Part shown: positions 24,505 to 33,689 of the stretch, in pieces
Position numbering within the stretch: the first letter of the stretch is position 1
Layout: every line of letters begins with the position of its first letter
Assembly (NCBI GenBank): GCA_016197225.1
Contig: JACPWC010000048.1
Span: 18,495-82,494, forward strand
Length of the DNA: 64,000 nt
Direction: 5' to 3'
Origin: Chloroflexota bacterium
GTDB taxonomy: Bacteria; Chloroflexota; Anaerolineae; Anaerolineales; VGOW01
Notes under the pieces: generated by a model
Database searches by the model: none
What the model was told of the DNA's origin: nothing
Seen by the model: only the letters and a program-made list of their open reading frames with translations
Made by a program: the position numbers and the translations under genes

Positions 24505-25338
24505 TTAATTGAACGAATCGCGAGTCGTCAGCCGGTGGGCCAGCAGAATGGGAATGGCGGTGAGGCTGACGACCAACAGGGCCACGACGTTGGTCACGGG
24601 CCGGTCGCGCGGCCTCACCAGTTGGCTGAAAATCCAGATAGGCAGGGTGGCTTGTTGCCCGGCGGTGAAGGTGGTGACAATGACTTCGTCGAACGACAGG
24701 GCGAAGGCCAGCATGCCCCCGGCCAGCAGGGCGGTGGCAATGGTGGGCAGAAGAATGTAGCGGAAGGTTTGGAAGGTGTTGGCTCCCAGGTCCATCGAGG
24801 CCTCGATTTGCGAAAAGCCGGTGCGGCGCAGGCGGGCGATGACGTTGTTGTAGACAGTGACGATGCAAAAGGTGGCGTGGCCGACCACGATGGTGAAATA
24901 GCTGAAGGGAATGTCCATCAGGCTCAGGGCCGAGCGCAGGGCAATGCCGGTGACGATGCCCGGCAAGGCAATGGGCAGGATGACCAGAAACGAGATGGTT
25001 TCGCGGCCAAAGAATTTACTGCGGTGGACGGCCAGGGCCGTGAGGCTCCCCATCACCAGGGCCAGGCCGGTGGCCGAGGCCGCCACCTGAAACGAGAGCG
25101 AGAGCGCCTTCCAAAGCTCGGTGTCGCAATTCAGGAAGGAGGTGCATCCGTCCATCAGCCGGGTCCAGGCCACGCCAAACCAGGCGGGGGTGAGGCCGGG
25201 TGGCGGAAAGCTGAAGGTAGTCTCGTCGGTGGTGAAGGCGTAGAGGGCGATGATGAGGATGGGGAAGTTCAGAAAGACCAGCGCCCCCACTGCGGCGGCT
25301 TTGAGGCCCCACGAAGCCGTGTTGAGTTTAGAGCGCAT
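24505..25338 (-). CDS. potC: Spermidine/putrescine ABC transporter permease PotC
   Basis: 277 residues from ATG 25338 (ATG 25362 is an alternative). Six membrane segments and the permease EAA loop [20 protein letters not shown] near 190. It overlaps the end of the upstream permease gene, typical for potB-potC. With PotA, PotB and PotD it forms a polyamine importer in the inner membrane. The similar family for Fe3+ or thiamine import is less likely given the four-gene order and the substrate-binding protein. Confidence 0.88.
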   Translation of the reverse strand: MRSKLNTASWGLKAAAVGALVFLNFPILIIALYAFTTDETTFSFPPPGLTPAWFGVAWTRLMDGCTSFLNCDTELWKALSLSFQVAASATGLALVMGSLTALAVHRSKFFGRETISFLVILPIALPGIVTGIALRSALSLMDIPFSYFTIVVGHATFCIVTVYNNVIARLRRTGFSQIEASMDLGANTFQTFRYILLPTIATALLAGGMLAFALSFDEVIVTTFTAGQQATLPIWIFSQLVRPRDRPVTNVVALLVVSLTAIPILLAHRLTTRDSFN

Positions 25339-26263
25339 CGAAGGCCCCCAGCTTTCTGGCAATGACGAGATAGATGCCCATGATGACCATTGGAATGACG
25401 GTGAAGGCGGCGGCCAGCGGAATGTTGCCCGCTGTTCCTTGTTGTACTAACACCACCTGGCCGATAAAGTAACTGGAGTTGCCGATTGCGCCTGGGATGA
25501 TAAAGTCGCCCAGGGTGAGCGAAAAGGTGAAGATGGAACCGGCGACCACCCCCGGAAAGGCTAGGGGCAGAATCACGGTGCGGAAGGTTTCGCCGGGCCG
25601 CGCCCCCAGGTCTCCCGCCGCCTCGATCAACGACTTTGGCACGCGCTCCAGCGCGGCCTGGATGGGCAGGATCATGTAAGGAAGCCAGACGTAGACGAAG
25701 ACCAGAAACATGCCCAGGGCCGACACCGACAGGGACGGGCCGCCGATGACGGGCAGACCGAGCACCCAGTCCAGCGCCCCCTGCAGGCCCACTTGGGTGA
25801 CGAGCCAGCTAATGATCCCTTCTTTAGCCAAAATCAGCTTCCAGGCATAAACCCGGATGAGGTAGCTCGACCACAACGGAAGCAGGACGGCCAGGTAGAG
25901 GAAGGCTTTGGTTTGCCCGGTTGCGTAGCGGGCTATGTAGTAGGCTAGCGGGAAGGCGATGATCGCCGCGGCGACGGTCACAGTGGCGGCCATGCCGGCG
26001 GTGCGCAGGGTGACATCGAAGTTGGCCGGGGTGAATAATTCGGCGTAGGTGGCAAGCGTGAACTCGCGGATGACGAGGCCGGTGAAGCCGTCGAGGTGAT
26101 AGAAACTTTGGACGACGAGGGCGAAGAGCGAGCCGAGATAGACCACGCCCAGCCAGACTAAAGGCGGCGCTAATAAAAAGATGAGGGATAAGACAGGGCG
26201 GCGGTAGAAAAAGGTAGAAAGTTGCCGCCAGAGATCGTTTTGAGATGCGGGAGTCGTTGCCAT
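25328..26263 (-). CDS. potB: Spermidine/putrescine ABC transporter permease PotB
   Basis: 311 residues from ATG 26263; the longer frame was rejected because it would start inside the repeat at 26271-26359. About six membrane segments and EAA loop [20 protein letters not shown] near 225. Its 3' end overlaps the potC start. Second permease of the polyamine importer. Confidence 0.88.
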   Translation of the reverse strand: MATTPASQNDLWRQLSTFFYRRPVLSLIFLLAPPLVWLGVVYLGSLFALVVQSFYHLDGFTGLVIREFTLATYAELFTPANFDVTLRTAGMAATVTVAAAIIAFPLAYYIARYATGQTKAFLYLAVLLPLWSSYLIRVYAWKLILAKEGIISWLVTQVGLQGALDWVLGLPVIGGPSLSVSALGMFLVFVYVWLPYMILPIQAALERVPKSLIEAAGDLGARPGETFRTVILPLAFPGVVAGSIFTFSLTLGDFIIPGAIGNSSYFIGQVVLVQQGTAGNIPLAAAFTVIPMVIMGIYLVIARKLGAFDAL

Positions 26264-26270
26264 GAGTTTA

Positions 26271-26359
26271 GAAGCTGGAAGTTGGATGTTGGAAGTTGGA
26301 CGCCGGATGCTGATTTCCAACCTCTAATCTCCAATCTCCAATTCTCTAATCTCTAATCT
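26271..26359. repeat. Word-repeat hairpin between potA and potB
   Basis: Left half is built of ggaagttgg and ggatgttgg words, the right half of ccaacctctaatctcc and ctctaatctc words. Part of it (ggttggaa / ttccaacc) is complementary. It reaches into the 3' end of potA at 26346 and ends 7 nt before the potB start. Confidence 0.55.
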
Positions 26360-27404
26360 CCACACTCACCGGCCGGTTGTGGGCACGCTCCCACACCAGC
26401 TTCACCGGGCGGCCACGGGCGGCCAGCACGTCCATCGAGGTCGCGTGCAGGTTCTGCTCAACGACCGTTAACTCACCACCACCCTCCATTTCAACCAGAT
26501 AGCGGGTGTGCATTCCCAGATACACAACATCGCGAATGCGGCCCGGCGTGGCGCACTCATTCTCCGACGCCGTCGCATTCACGTCACGAATGTGAATCTT
26601 TTCTGGCCGGATGGAGAAGGTGCTGGCCGAGCCGGTGATGGCCCTGGCGGTTTGCCCGTTGATGAGGTTGGAGATGCCGACGAACCCGGCCACGAAGGCG
26701 GTGGCCGGCCGCTCATACACATCGGCGGGCGACCCGATTTGTTCGACTTTGCCGCGATTGAACACGGCCAGCCGGTCGCTCATCGTCAGGGCTTCTTCCT
26801 GATCGTGGGTGACAAAGACGAAGGTGACGCCGACTTGTTTTTGGATGGCCTTGAGTTCGATTTGCATTTGCTGGCGCAGTTTCAGGTCGAGCGCGCCGAG
26901 CGGCTCGTCGAGCAGGAGCACCCGGGGGTGGTTGATGAGGGCGCGGGCCAGGGCCACCCGCTGGCGCTGGCCGCCAGAAAGTTGCGAAGGCCGGCGTTTC
27001 GCCAGGCCGGGCAGTCGAACCAGTTCGAGCATTTCGTCCACCCGCCGCTCGCGCTCCGCTTTAGGCACATTTTTGATCATGAGGCCGTAAGCAACATTTT
27101 CGCCGACGCTCATGTGCGGAAAGAGGGCGTAGTCCTGAAAGACGGTGTTCACGTCCCGCTCGTAAGGCGGCAGGTCGGTCACCTCCTGGCCGTGCAGTTC
27201 AACGCGGCCCGAAGTGGGCAGTTCAAAGCCGGCGATCAGGCGCAGGCAGGTGGTCTTGCCGGAGCCGGACGGGCCAAGCATGGAGAAAAATTCACCGTCG
27301 AGAATATCGAGGTTGAGGCCGTCAACGGCGCGCACCTCGCCAAAATGGCGGCTGACGTTGATGAAACGGACGGCGGGAATGGAAGAAAGGTTTGAAACAG
27401 TCAC
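26346..27404 (-). CDS. potA: Polyamine ABC transporter ATPase PotA
   Basis: 352 residues. Walker [10 protein letters not shown] near 43, Q-loop, signature [15 protein letters not shown] near 140, Walker [13 protein letters not shown] and switch His in [14 protein letters not shown]-type C-terminal domain begins near 245. It hydrolyses ATP to drive PotBC. The start is GTG at 27404 without a clear Shine-Dalgarno, because the word-repeat hairpin 27421-27468 sits just upstream. Confidence 0.92.
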   Translation of the reverse strand: MTVSNLSSIPAVRFINVSRHFGEVRAVDGLNLDILDGEFFSMLGPSGSGKTTCLRLIAGFELPTSGRVELHGQEVTDLPPYERDVNTVFQDYALFPHMSVGENVAYGLMIKNVPKAERERRVDEMLELVRLPGLAKRRPSQLSGGQRQRVALARALINHPRVLLLDEPLGALDLKLRQQMQIELKAIQKQVGVTFVFVTHDQEEALTMSDRLAVFNRGKVEQIGSPADVYERPATAFVAGFVGISNLINGQTARAITGSASTFSIRPEKIHIRDVNATASENECATPGRIRDVVYLGMHTRYLVEMEGGGELTVVEQNLHATSMDVLAARGRPVKLVWERAHNRPVSVEIRD

Positions 27405-27420
27405 ACGGAGTTGGACGAAG

Positions 27421-27468
27421 GACGATAGACGAAGGACGGATATAGACTTTCGTCCATCGTCTATCGTC
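27421..27468. repeat. Word-repeat hairpin between potD and potA
   Basis: gacgatagacgaaggacg (27421-27438) pairs with 27451-27468 with one mismatch around a 12-nt loop. Related words are found at 58173-58227. It may act as a processing or attenuation point between the binding protein and transporter genes. Confidence 0.6.
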
Positions 27469-27480
27469 GGTGGTCGTGGG

Positions 27481-28758
27481 TTAGCGTCCGCCGATCACGG
27501 CCACGTAGCTGGTGACCCATTCGTAATACGGCACGCAGTCTTGTTTGCCGTCACCGCAGTCGGTGGTGGGCGTCTTCCAGAAGTTGATCTTGCTGAAGTT
27601 CTCGAAGCCGTTGGTGGCGCAGCCGGCGTCGGTCAGCAATTCGTTGCCGGCGCAGGCGGCGGGCACTGCCGGCACCGAACCAAACCAGGCGGCCAGGTCG
27701 CCTTGCAGTTTGGGGTTGAGCGAATGCTCCAGCCACTTGTAGGCGCAATTGGGATGGGGGGCATCCACGTGCATCATAGTCGTGTCGGCCCAGCCGGTAG
27801 CGCCCTCTTCGGGGACGATGCTGGCGACCGGCACGTTGCTGAACTGCAGGAAGTTAACCTGGAAGGGCCAGGAACTGGAGGCGGCCACCCCTTCGTTGGT
27901 GAAATCATCCATTTGGATGAAGGCATCGTGCCAGTAGCGGCCTACCAGTTCTCGCTGTTGCCGCAAGAGATTAAGGGCGGCGTTGAACTGATCGCGGTTG
28001 AGGGCATACGGGTCTTTGATGCCAAGCTCGGGGTTGTGGGCCATCAGGTACATCGCGGCGTCGGCCACGTAAATCGGGCCGTCGTAGGCCTGGACACGGC
28101 CTTTGTTCGACTCGCCGTCGGGCAGTGTCGTCTCCTCAAAGACCACGTTCCAACTGGTGGGCGGCTGCTCGCCAAAGACTTCGGTGTTGTACATGAGCAC
28201 GTTCGGCCCCCACTGGTAAGGCACGCCGTAGTGCTTGCCGTCTACCGTGTGCCAGGGCGCGTTTTGCAGGCGCTCGTCCACCGTGCCCCAACTTGGGATG
28301 AGATCAATGTTGATCTCTTGCACCCGCCCGCCGGCGATCAGGCGGTTGCTGGCGTCGCCCGAAGCGGTGACGAGGTCGAAGCCGCCTTCGTTCATCAGAG
28401 CCACCATTTCGTCCGAGGTGCCGGCGGTCTTGACGTTGACTTTGCATCCGGTATCGGCCTCGAAGCCGGTCACCCAGTCATAGGCCGGGTCGGTCGAGCC
28501 ATTTTCAATATAGCCGGCCCAGGCCACGATTGACACTTCGCCTTCGCCGTCGCCAATCGTCTGCAATGGCCCGCCGGCTTCCACGACCGGTTCGGGAGTG
28601 GCGGTGATGATCACTTCCTGCACCACCGTCTCTCCCTGCACTTCCACCACGCGGGTGACTTCCACAGTTTCCGGGGTGGGCGTCGGGCCGCAGGCGGCCA
28701 GCAACAGGCTGACCATTGCCAACCCGGCCAATACTTTATGAATCAATTTGGTGTTCAC
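27481..28758 (-). CDS. potD: Polyamine-binding lipoprotein PotD-like
   Basis: 425 residues. The signal peptide ends in the lipobox LLLAACG (Cys near 23), so it is a membrane-tethered lipoprotein. A Thr/Pro/Val linker follows, then a periplasmic-binding fold with [19 protein letters not shown] and [15 protein letters not shown], typical of the PotD/PotF family. It is first in the operon potD-potA-potB-potC on the minus strand. GTG start at 28758 is preceded by a strong GGAGGA Shine-Dalgarno. Confidence 0.88.
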   Translation of the reverse strand: MNTKLIHKVLAGLAMVSLLLAACGPTPTPETVEVTRVVEVQGETVVQEVIITATPEPVVEAGGPLQTIGDGEGEVSIVAWAGYIENGSTDPAYDWVTGFEADTGCKVNVKTAGTSDEMVALMNEGGFDLVTASGDASNRLIAGGRVQEINIDLIPSWGTVDERLQNAPWHTVDGKHYGVPYQWGPNVLMYNTEVFGEQPPTSWNVVFEETTLPDGESNKGRVQAYDGPIYVADAAMYLMAHNPELGIKDPYALNRDQFNAALNLLRQQRELVGRYWHDAFIQMDDFTNEGVAASSSWPFQVNFLQFSNVPVASIVPEEGATGWADTTMMHVDAPHPNCAYKWLEHSLNPKLQGDLAAWFGSVPAVPAACAGNELLTDAGCATNGFENFSKINFWKTPTTDCGDGKQDCVPYYEWVTSYVAVIGGR

Positions 28759-28923
28759 TGCTTGCTCCTCCTAAGGGTGTAGATAAAATGTGACATCCGA
28801 CTTGCCGTTTGGGTGAGCGTTGCGCAGGAAATCTTGGCCGTATCACCTGCCTTTCGTTTTCGCTTGGTATAAATTAGATGAGGATGAGAACAAGTATAGT
28901 GATTTTACTAGTAGAGTCAACGA

Positions 28924-28936
28924 GTTGTCGGACAAC
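28924..28936. promoter_or_regulatory. 13-nt inverted repeat, possible operator
   Basis: gttgtc-g-gacaac is a perfect dyad in the A/T-rich 237-nt gap between divergent potD and the 28996 gene. A TACAAT hexamer (28968-28973) lies downstream of it. A regulator site is possible, but there is only one copy. Confidence 0.3.
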
Positions 28937-28995
28937 GCAATTTTCTATCATTCCATCCGAATCTGGATACAATGGCCTTATTCTCAGGAGGTTCT

Positions 28996-29388
28996 ATGCC
29001 CGACTTTTTACTGGTTCTTCATTCCCTCGTGCGCTGGCTGATCCTGATCGCGGCCCTGGCCGCCGTGATCCGGTTCCTCGCGGGCTGGCGGCGGGCGGCC
29101 CGGTTCGACCGGCTGGACAACGGGTTAGCCGCCGTCTTCAGTGGAATGATGGATTTGCAAGTCGCCCTGGGCCTGATTTACATGTTCTGGACGGGGTTTG
29201 CCGGGGCCGGCTTTGCGCCCTACCGAATCCAGCACGCCATCACCATGATTTTTGCCGCCATTGCCGCCCACCTGCCCTCGCGCTGGAAAAAGGAGATCGA
29301 CACAATCCGTTATCGGAACAGCCTGTTTGCCGTTCTGGGCGCAATTGTCATCATCATTGTCGGGCTGGCGCCGTTATCTCAAAGGTAG
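28996..29388 (+). CDS. Small four-segment membrane protein
   Basis: 130 residues from ATG 28996, which has a full AGGAGG Shine-Dalgarno 6 nt upstream. Four hydrophobic segments; conserved-looking LHSLVRWLILIAAL at the N terminus and a His in RIQHAITMIFAAIAAH. It resembles small proteins sometimes labelled cytochrome-b-like, but two clearly haem-binding histidines cannot be assigned. Function unknown. Confidence 0.7.
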   Translation: MPDFLLVLHSLVRWLILIAALAAVIRFLAGWRRAARFDRLDNGLAAVFSGMMDLQVALGLIYMFWTGFAGAGFAPYRIQHAITMIFAAIAAHLPSRWKKEIDTIRYRNSLFAVLGAIVIIIVGLAPLSQR

Positions 29389-29445
29389 TTGCTGAATGAA
29401 CAAAGATTGCTCATGAAATACTTATCGGCGTAGGCCAAACGTCAT

Positions 29446-29474
29446 TTGACACCTGGGGTCACTTTGTTTATACT
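29446..29474 (+). promoter_or_regulatory. Consensus sigma70 promoter of the microORF unit
   Basis: TTGACA (29446-29451), 17-nt spacer, TATACT (29469-29474). This is the best promoter by eye in the window. It drives a unit of about 100 nt that ends in a terminator at 29581. Confidence 0.75.
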
Positions 29475-29506
29475 GCAAACTGTCAAAGGAGCCAAGGAAA
29501 AAGCCT

Positions 29507-29548
29507 ATGCCCGGAGATAAAGCCTCACTGGAGTTTGCTGCAACCTAA
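29507..29548 (+). CDS. 13-residue microORF between strong promoter and terminator
   Basis: ATG 29507 follows two purine-rich Shine-Dalgarno-like stretches (aaagga and aagga). The peptide would be MPGDKASLEFAAT. Its stop overlaps the left arm of the terminator stem. There is no run of identical codons as in amino-acid attenuators. It could be a leader peptide controlling the SWIM gene downstream, an independent microprotein, or just part of a small RNA. Confidence 0.4.
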   Translation: MPGDKASLEFAAT

Positions 29549-29586
29549 AAGCACGCGGGAGTTCTGTATCCGCGTGCTTTTTTGTT
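29547..29586 (+). terminator. Intrinsic terminator after the microORF
   Basis: 12-bp perfect stem aaaagcacgcgg / ccgcgtgctttt with an 11-nt loop, then T-rich. It lies between the promoter at 29446 and the SWIM gene at 29626. Confidence 0.85.
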
Positions 29587-29625
29587 TCTATCCCACCTCA
29601 CACTTTACGGAAGGAGAAAATTCAC

Positions 29626-29874
29626 ATGATGGACAATCGGATCGCTAAAATTGAGAAGGCCAAACGCTATGCTGAGGAGCGCCACCGCTTTCGCTTCGAA
29701 AGTTTTTCAGTAAAGTTCCACGGCGACAACAACGACCACGCCGTGAGTTTCGATAATGGGAAATGGCATTGCGACTGCGAGTACTTTTTGATGCACAATT
29801 GTTGCAGCCACACAATGGCCCTTGAACGTTTGCTCGACAAAATGTTGCCTGAACTGGTGGCTGAAGCCGCCTAA
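29626..29874 (+). CDS. SWIM zinc-finger small protein
   Basis: 82 residues. C49-x-C51-x8-C60-x-H62 (CDC...CSH) matches the SWIM zinc finger, a nucleic-acid or protein-binding element. Nothing else is fused to it. The N-terminal helix is Lys/Glu/Arg-rich. Shine-Dalgarno aaggag lies 10 nt upstream. The strong promoter-terminator unit directly upstream may regulate it. Confidence 0.75.
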   Translation: MMDNRIAKIEKAKRYAEERHRFRFESFSVKFHGDNNDHAVSFDNGKWHCDCEYFLMHNCCSHTMALERLLDKMLPELVAEAA

Positions 29875-29896
29875 AAACTGAATACAACCATCAGAC

Positions 29897-29930
29897 CGGG
29901 CGGGGTTCCACAACCTCGCCCGTTTTGTTT
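29897..29930 (+). terminator. Terminator after the SWIM gene
   Basis: Stem cgggcggggtt / aacctcgcccg with one mismatch and a 4-nt loop, followed by ttttgttt. Confidence 0.75.
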
Positions 29931-29940
29931 AATCGTGGAG

Positions 29941-29980
29941 TATAATCTCTTCATCCTGCGGGGCTTGGCCCCGCTTTTTT
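29941..29980 (+). terminator. TATAAT hexamer followed at once by a T6 terminator
   Basis: TATAAT at 29941-29946 is followed by a stem gcggggc / gccccgc (29958-29974) and six T residues. The layout before the broken UPF0104 gene would terminate any transcript started here almost immediately. No -35 is recognised. Confidence 0.5.
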
Positions 29981-29997
29981 GCGCGTGGTAACTTTCA

Positions 29998-30878
29998 ATG
30001 AAACGTTGGCAATTCTTCCTCGGGCTGGCCGTCAGCGCCGTTTTTGTCTGGATTGCGCTTCAGGGCATTGACCTGAGCCAGGCCTGGGCCGCCCTGCAGA
30101 GCGCGAACTACTGGTGGCTCGTTCCAGCCATTGTCGTGTACTTCCTGGCCGTGTGGGCGCGAACCTGGCGCTGGCACTACCTTCTGCGCCCGCTCAAGCA
30201 CATCTCACTCCGCGCCATGTTCCCCGTCGTCGTCGTCGGCTACATGGGCAACAACATCTACCCGGCCCGCATCGGCGAGCTTTTGCGGGCCTACATCCTC
30301 AAGCGCAAAGAAGACGTGCCGGTCAGCGCCAGCCTGGCCACCGTCGTCATCGAGCGCGTGTTCGACGGCGTGGTCATGTTGGGCTTCGTCATCTTCAACC
30401 TGCCGGCCCTGGCCGCCGTCTCCGGCGACTCGGGCTATGTGGGCAGTATCCAGCAATGGTCGTCAGCTTTTGGACTGGCCTGGAATCGCTTCGCTCGCCA
30501 GTCAACATCTTCATGGTCTTTGCCACCTCGGTCGTCATCTGGCTGTTGGAAACGGTGAAATACTGGTTTGTCATGCACGCCTTCAGCTTCAGCGTTCCCT
30601 TCTTCACCCTCATGCTCATGAACGGCATCGTCAACCTGGCCACCACGATTCCGTCTGCGCCCGGCTACGTGGGTACATTCGATGCGCCGGGCATCGCCGT
30701 GCTTTCGGCTTATGGCGTGCCGCGCGACATTGCCGCCAGTTACACCATCGTCCTGCACGCCGCTCTCTGGCTCCCCATCACCGCGCTGGGGCTGTATTAC
30801 TTTGGCAAAGAGAGCTTGTCGTGGAGCAATCTGGAAACAGAACTGGCCGAGGTGAGAGAGGCCAAAGAAGGGGTTTGA
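29998..30878 (+). pseudogene. Broken lysylphosphatidylglycerol-synthase-type (UPF0104) membrane protein
   Basis: Two reading frames each carry half of one UPF0104/LPG-synthase transmembrane protein. The first frame (29998 to about 30460) gives the N-terminal half with GYMGNNIYPARIGELLRAY and VVIERVFDG. The second frame (about 30460-30878) gives the C-terminal half with WLLETVKYWFVMHAF, SAPGYVGTFDAPG. The join lacks about 50 residues expected between the halves, so a deletion that is not a multiple of three is likely. Family members move or modify lipids in the membrane. A sequencing or assembly error is an alternative. Confidence 0.7.
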
Positions 30879-30968
30879 AAGCCGCCTGTTTTGAGGTGTG
30901 AAGTTGTCGGAGCAAGTTCGTAGTCAACTTTTGCCTCCTTATTTTGTTTATCTTATCAGGAGGCTGCG

Positions 30969-31580
30969 ATGAAGACACTTTACATGGATTGGTCAGGCGA
31001 CCCCGGTTTCAAATTCAATCGAGGTTCGTCCAAGTTTCTTGCTTTTGCCTGTCTTGCTACTACTGCCGGTTTTGCGGAACCTTTGAAAAAGCTTCGCGAT
31101 GACTATAGGCTTGGCAGCAATTTCTATTTCCACTTCAAGAACGCTTCAGAACTGATCAAGCCCGCCTTTTTTTCTTTGCTGGCTCAAACAGATATTACGG
31201 CTGTTGCGTTGCGAGTTGACAAACCTGCTCTTGGGCAGGATTGGCGCAAAATGCGGGGCGACGACCTGGTAGCGCACTTCGTCGCCGAAACTGTTGCCGA
31301 AATGCCTGCCGAGTCGATTGATAACGCGGTCTTGCTCATTGACGGAAGTCGAGACGAAGTTGCTCTGCAGCAAAGAATACGAATTGCCGTATCAGACAAA
31401 TTGCGACGCGTTGGCTCAACCCTGCTCAAAGATATCCGGGTGAGGCCAGCGCGTGAAGAAGACGGCCTGCAAGTAGCCGATATGCTGGCAGGCGCGACGG
31501 CAAGCGAGCACATTGGCGACAATGCCCTCCTTGGCTACTTGCACGACAAGGCTAAACTGATAGACTTCACGGGGAAATAA
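30969..31580 (+). CDS. DUF3800 protein
   Basis: 203 residues. The N-terminal strand MKTLYMDWSGDPGF and the C-terminal LQVADMLAGA are the DUF3800 signatures, an RNase H-like fold family of unproven activity, often found near defence or mobile genes. The usual DESGD motif is DWSGD here. AGGAGG Shine-Dalgarno upstream. No defence neighbours are evident. Confidence 0.75.
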   Translation: MKTLYMDWSGDPGFKFNRGSSKFLAFACLATTAGFAEPLKKLRDDYRLGSNFYFHFKNASELIKPAFFSLLAQTDITAVALRVDKPALGQDWRKMRGDDLVAHFVAETVAEMPAESIDNAVLLIDGSRDEVALQQRIRIAVSDKLRRVGSTLLKDIRVRPAREEDGLQVADMLAGATASEHIGDNALLGYLHDKAKLIDFTGK

Positions 31581-31733
31581 AACCGCCCCGGCTAGTTGGG
31601 GATGCTTTTATTCAGGCTCCTAGCACCTGAAACCCAACCCGCGCCCATCTGTCGGGCACGACTTCACCGGGGGGAACTTGCAAAGCAAGCTTACAAGGCT
31701 GATTATAAGCCTGCTCAGAGAGATGCGTCAATC

Positions 31734-33044
31734 ATGAAAATCGCTATCGTCGGCGCTGGCCCGGCCGGGCTGGCCGCCGCCTACGACCTCACCAAAGCCA
31801 GGCACAACGTCACTCTCTTTGAGGGCGCGCCCAACGTCGGCGGCCTCGCCGCCGGGTTCAAAGCCTCACACTGGGAATGGTCGCTCGAAAAGTTCTACCA
31901 TCACTGGTTTCAATCAGACAAAAGCATCCTCGGCCTGATTGACGAATTGGGCTGGCGCGACCAAGTCGTCTTTCCGCGCCCGTACACCGTCATTTACTAC
32001 GACGGCAAATTCCACCCCTTCGACTCGATGTTCACCAACATGCCGCTGTTTCTCCTGCGGCACTTTTCAATTCCCGACGTGATCCGCTTCGGCCTGGCTG
32101 GCGCTTACCTGCGTTTCTCGCCCTGGTGGCAACCGCTGGAAAAAGTGACCGCCGACGAGTGGACACGCCGCTGGTTCGGCGAAAACGTCTACAAGCTTTT
32201 ATGGCGGCCCCTGTTGGTAAGCAAATTTGGCGAAGAAAACCTGAAGGTGGTGAACATGGCCTGGCTGTGGGCGCGCCTGCACAGCCGCACCACTCGCCTC
32301 GGCACCTTCATCGGCGGATTTCAAGCGTTTTTAGATAAGCTCGCCGAAGTGGTGAAGAAGCAGGGCGCGCAAATCTGGTTGAACAGCCAAGTGACGGGAA
32401 TCAAGAAAAGCGCTGACGGCGGCTTCAACGTAGAAACCGTCTCTGCCGGGGCAACGTTTGACCTGGTCATCTCCACTTCATCGCCGGCGGCCATGGCCCG
32501 GCTTGCCCCTGACCTGACTAGCGAATATGCCCAGAAACTGCTCAACCTGAAATCAATGGGCGCGGTAGTGATGGTGCTGTCGCTCACGCGGCGGCTCACC
32601 AAGTATTACTGGCACAACATCCCCAAAGAAGCCGGTTTCCCATTTTTGGCGCTGGTGGAGCACACTAACTACATCGGCCCCACTCATTACGGCGGCGACA
32701 ACCTTGTTTATTGCGGCGATTACCTCGACTCCGACCACGAGTATTTCCGCCTGGCGGACAATGAACTGCTGGAGCGGTTCCTGCCCGCCCTCAAACGCTT
32801 CAATCCTAACTTTGATCGCAGTTGGATCAAAAGTTTCTGGGTTTGGAAAACGCCGTACGCTCAGCCCGTGCCGCCGGTCAATCACTCGCAAAACATCCCG
32901 GCGATTCGTACGCCGCTCAAAGGCCTGTATTTTGCCAGCATGAGTCAGGTCTACCCCTGGGATCGCGGCACGAACTTCGCCGTCGAAATCGGGCGGAACG
33001 TAGCGAAAATGGTGATCGAAGATTACGGGCCGGGGAACAAGTGA
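31734..33044 (+). CDS. FAD-dependent oxidoreductase (protoporphyrinogen oxidase/amine oxidase-like)
   Basis: 436 residues from ATG 31734. The dinucleotide-binding N terminus is IAIVGAGPAGLAAAYDL with a downstream Glu, then GGLAAGF. The C-terminal FAD motif is YPWDRGTNFAVEIGRNVAK. The protein belongs to the broad NAD(P)-binding amine-oxidase/phytoene-desaturase/UDP-galactopyranose-mutase-like group. The frame is open upstream to 31596 but the Rossmann strand fixes the start. The substrate is unknown; neighbouring lipid and membrane genes are only weak context. Confidence 0.8.
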   Translation: MKIAIVGAGPAGLAAAYDLTKARHNVTLFEGAPNVGGLAAGFKASHWEWSLEKFYHHWFQSDKSILGLIDELGWRDQVVFPRPYTVIYYDGKFHPFDSMFTNMPLFLLRHFSIPDVIRFGLAGAYLRFSPWWQPLEKVTADEWTRRWFGENVYKLLWRPLLVSKFGEENLKVVNMAWLWARLHSRTTRLGTFIGGFQAFLDKLAEVVKKQGAQIWLNSQVTGIKKSADGGFNVETVSAGATFDLVISTSSPAAMARLAPDLTSEYAQKLLNLKSMGAVVMVLSLTRRLTKYYWHNIPKEAGFPFLALVEHTNYIGPTHYGGDNLVYCGDYLDSDHEYFRLADNELLERFLPALKRFNPNFDRSWIKSFWVWKTPYAQPVPPVNHSQNIPAIRTPLKGLYFASMSQVYPWDRGTNFAVEIGRNVAKMVIEDYGPGNK

Positions 33045-33073
33045 CGGCTTCACCAGAAACTTTGTGTTTAGGT

Positions 33074-33109
33074 GACAGTCGCACTGTCGCCCGCAGTGCA
33101 ACTGCGGGC
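33074..33109. repeat. Two adjacent small hairpins
   Basis: gacagt / actgtc with a 3-nt loop (33074-33088) is followed by gcccgcagt / actgcgggc with a 3-nt loop (33089-33109). They precede the terminator at 33128 and look like dispersed palindromes. Confidence 0.5.
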
Positions 33110-33127
33110 AAATCAAAGACTGGAATC

Positions 33128-33157
33128 AAAAACGCCCCGAAATTTCGGGGCGTTTTT
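33128..33157. terminator. 30-nt perfect palindromic terminator between oxidoreductase and HU
   Basis: aaaaacgccccgaaa is followed by its exact complement, giving A5 and T5 ends. It serves the + gene ending at 33044 and the - gene ending at 33164. Confidence 0.88.
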
Positions 33158-33163
33158 GCTGAG

Positions 33164-33466
33164 TTAGGCGATTGCGTCTTTGAGGGCCTTGATGGGGCGG
33201 GCCTTCACTGCAGTTGTGGCTGGTTTAGCCTTGATTGTGATGGGTTGCTTGGTGAATGGATTGACGCCTGGTCGCTCGGGTTGAGCGGGCTTGTGTACTG
33301 CCGTGAGTTTGACCAGGCCGGGCAGGGTCATTTCGCCCGAGCTTTTGAGTTCGCTGGTCGCAATCGTGGAGATTGCCTCAAGTACAGCATTCACCTGCTT
33401 TTTCTCAAGCCCGGCTTTTTCGGCCAGCGCCGCCACAAATTCGGATTTATTCATTCCTTTTGCCAT
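33164..33466 (-). CDS. HU-family DNA-binding protein
   Basis: 100 residues, normal for HU/IHF. MNKSEFVAALAEKAGLEKKQV at the N terminus and the arm region KPAQPERPGVNPFTKQPITIKAK with the conserved Pro-Gly-X-Asn-Pro turn are clear. It bends and compacts DNA in the nucleoid. The start ATG 33466 has an AAAGGAG Shine-Dalgarno. A TATAGT -10 lies on the minus strand at 33514-33519. Confidence 0.92.
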   Translation of the reverse strand: MAKGMNKSEFVAALAEKAGLEKKQVNAVLEAISTIATSELKSSGEMTLPGLVKLTAVHKPAQPERPGVNPFTKQPITIKAKPATTAVKARPIKALKDAIA

Positions 33467-33513
33467 TGTTGTGCTCCTTTGTTGAAAGTGGTTCGGATAC
33501 GAAAGTGGCCGAA

Positions 33514-33519
33514 ACTATA
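33514..33519 (-). promoter_or_regulatory. -10 element for HU
   Basis: Minus strand TATAGT, about 48 nt before the HU start. No convincing -35. The rest of the 223-nt gap to 33689 shows no gene. Confidence 0.4.
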
Positions 33520-33689
33520 CTCTAAAATGCGGGAATGCGCTAGCGGGGGGGCATTTTGTAGGCCGGATGTTCTAGGGGCGAAAACAGCGGGTTTTTGCAT
33601 TAAAGGGAGCGCACTCAGCTAAATTCGCCAAATCCGTGTTATCTTTCTTGCGAGCCGAAAGCGCTCAACTCGCTTCAGGAGATAACCCG

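Noticed and set aside
27214..28533. 439-residue open frame opposite potD and potA
   Set aside because: It covers two well-supported genes and their spacer on the other strand, with no motif.
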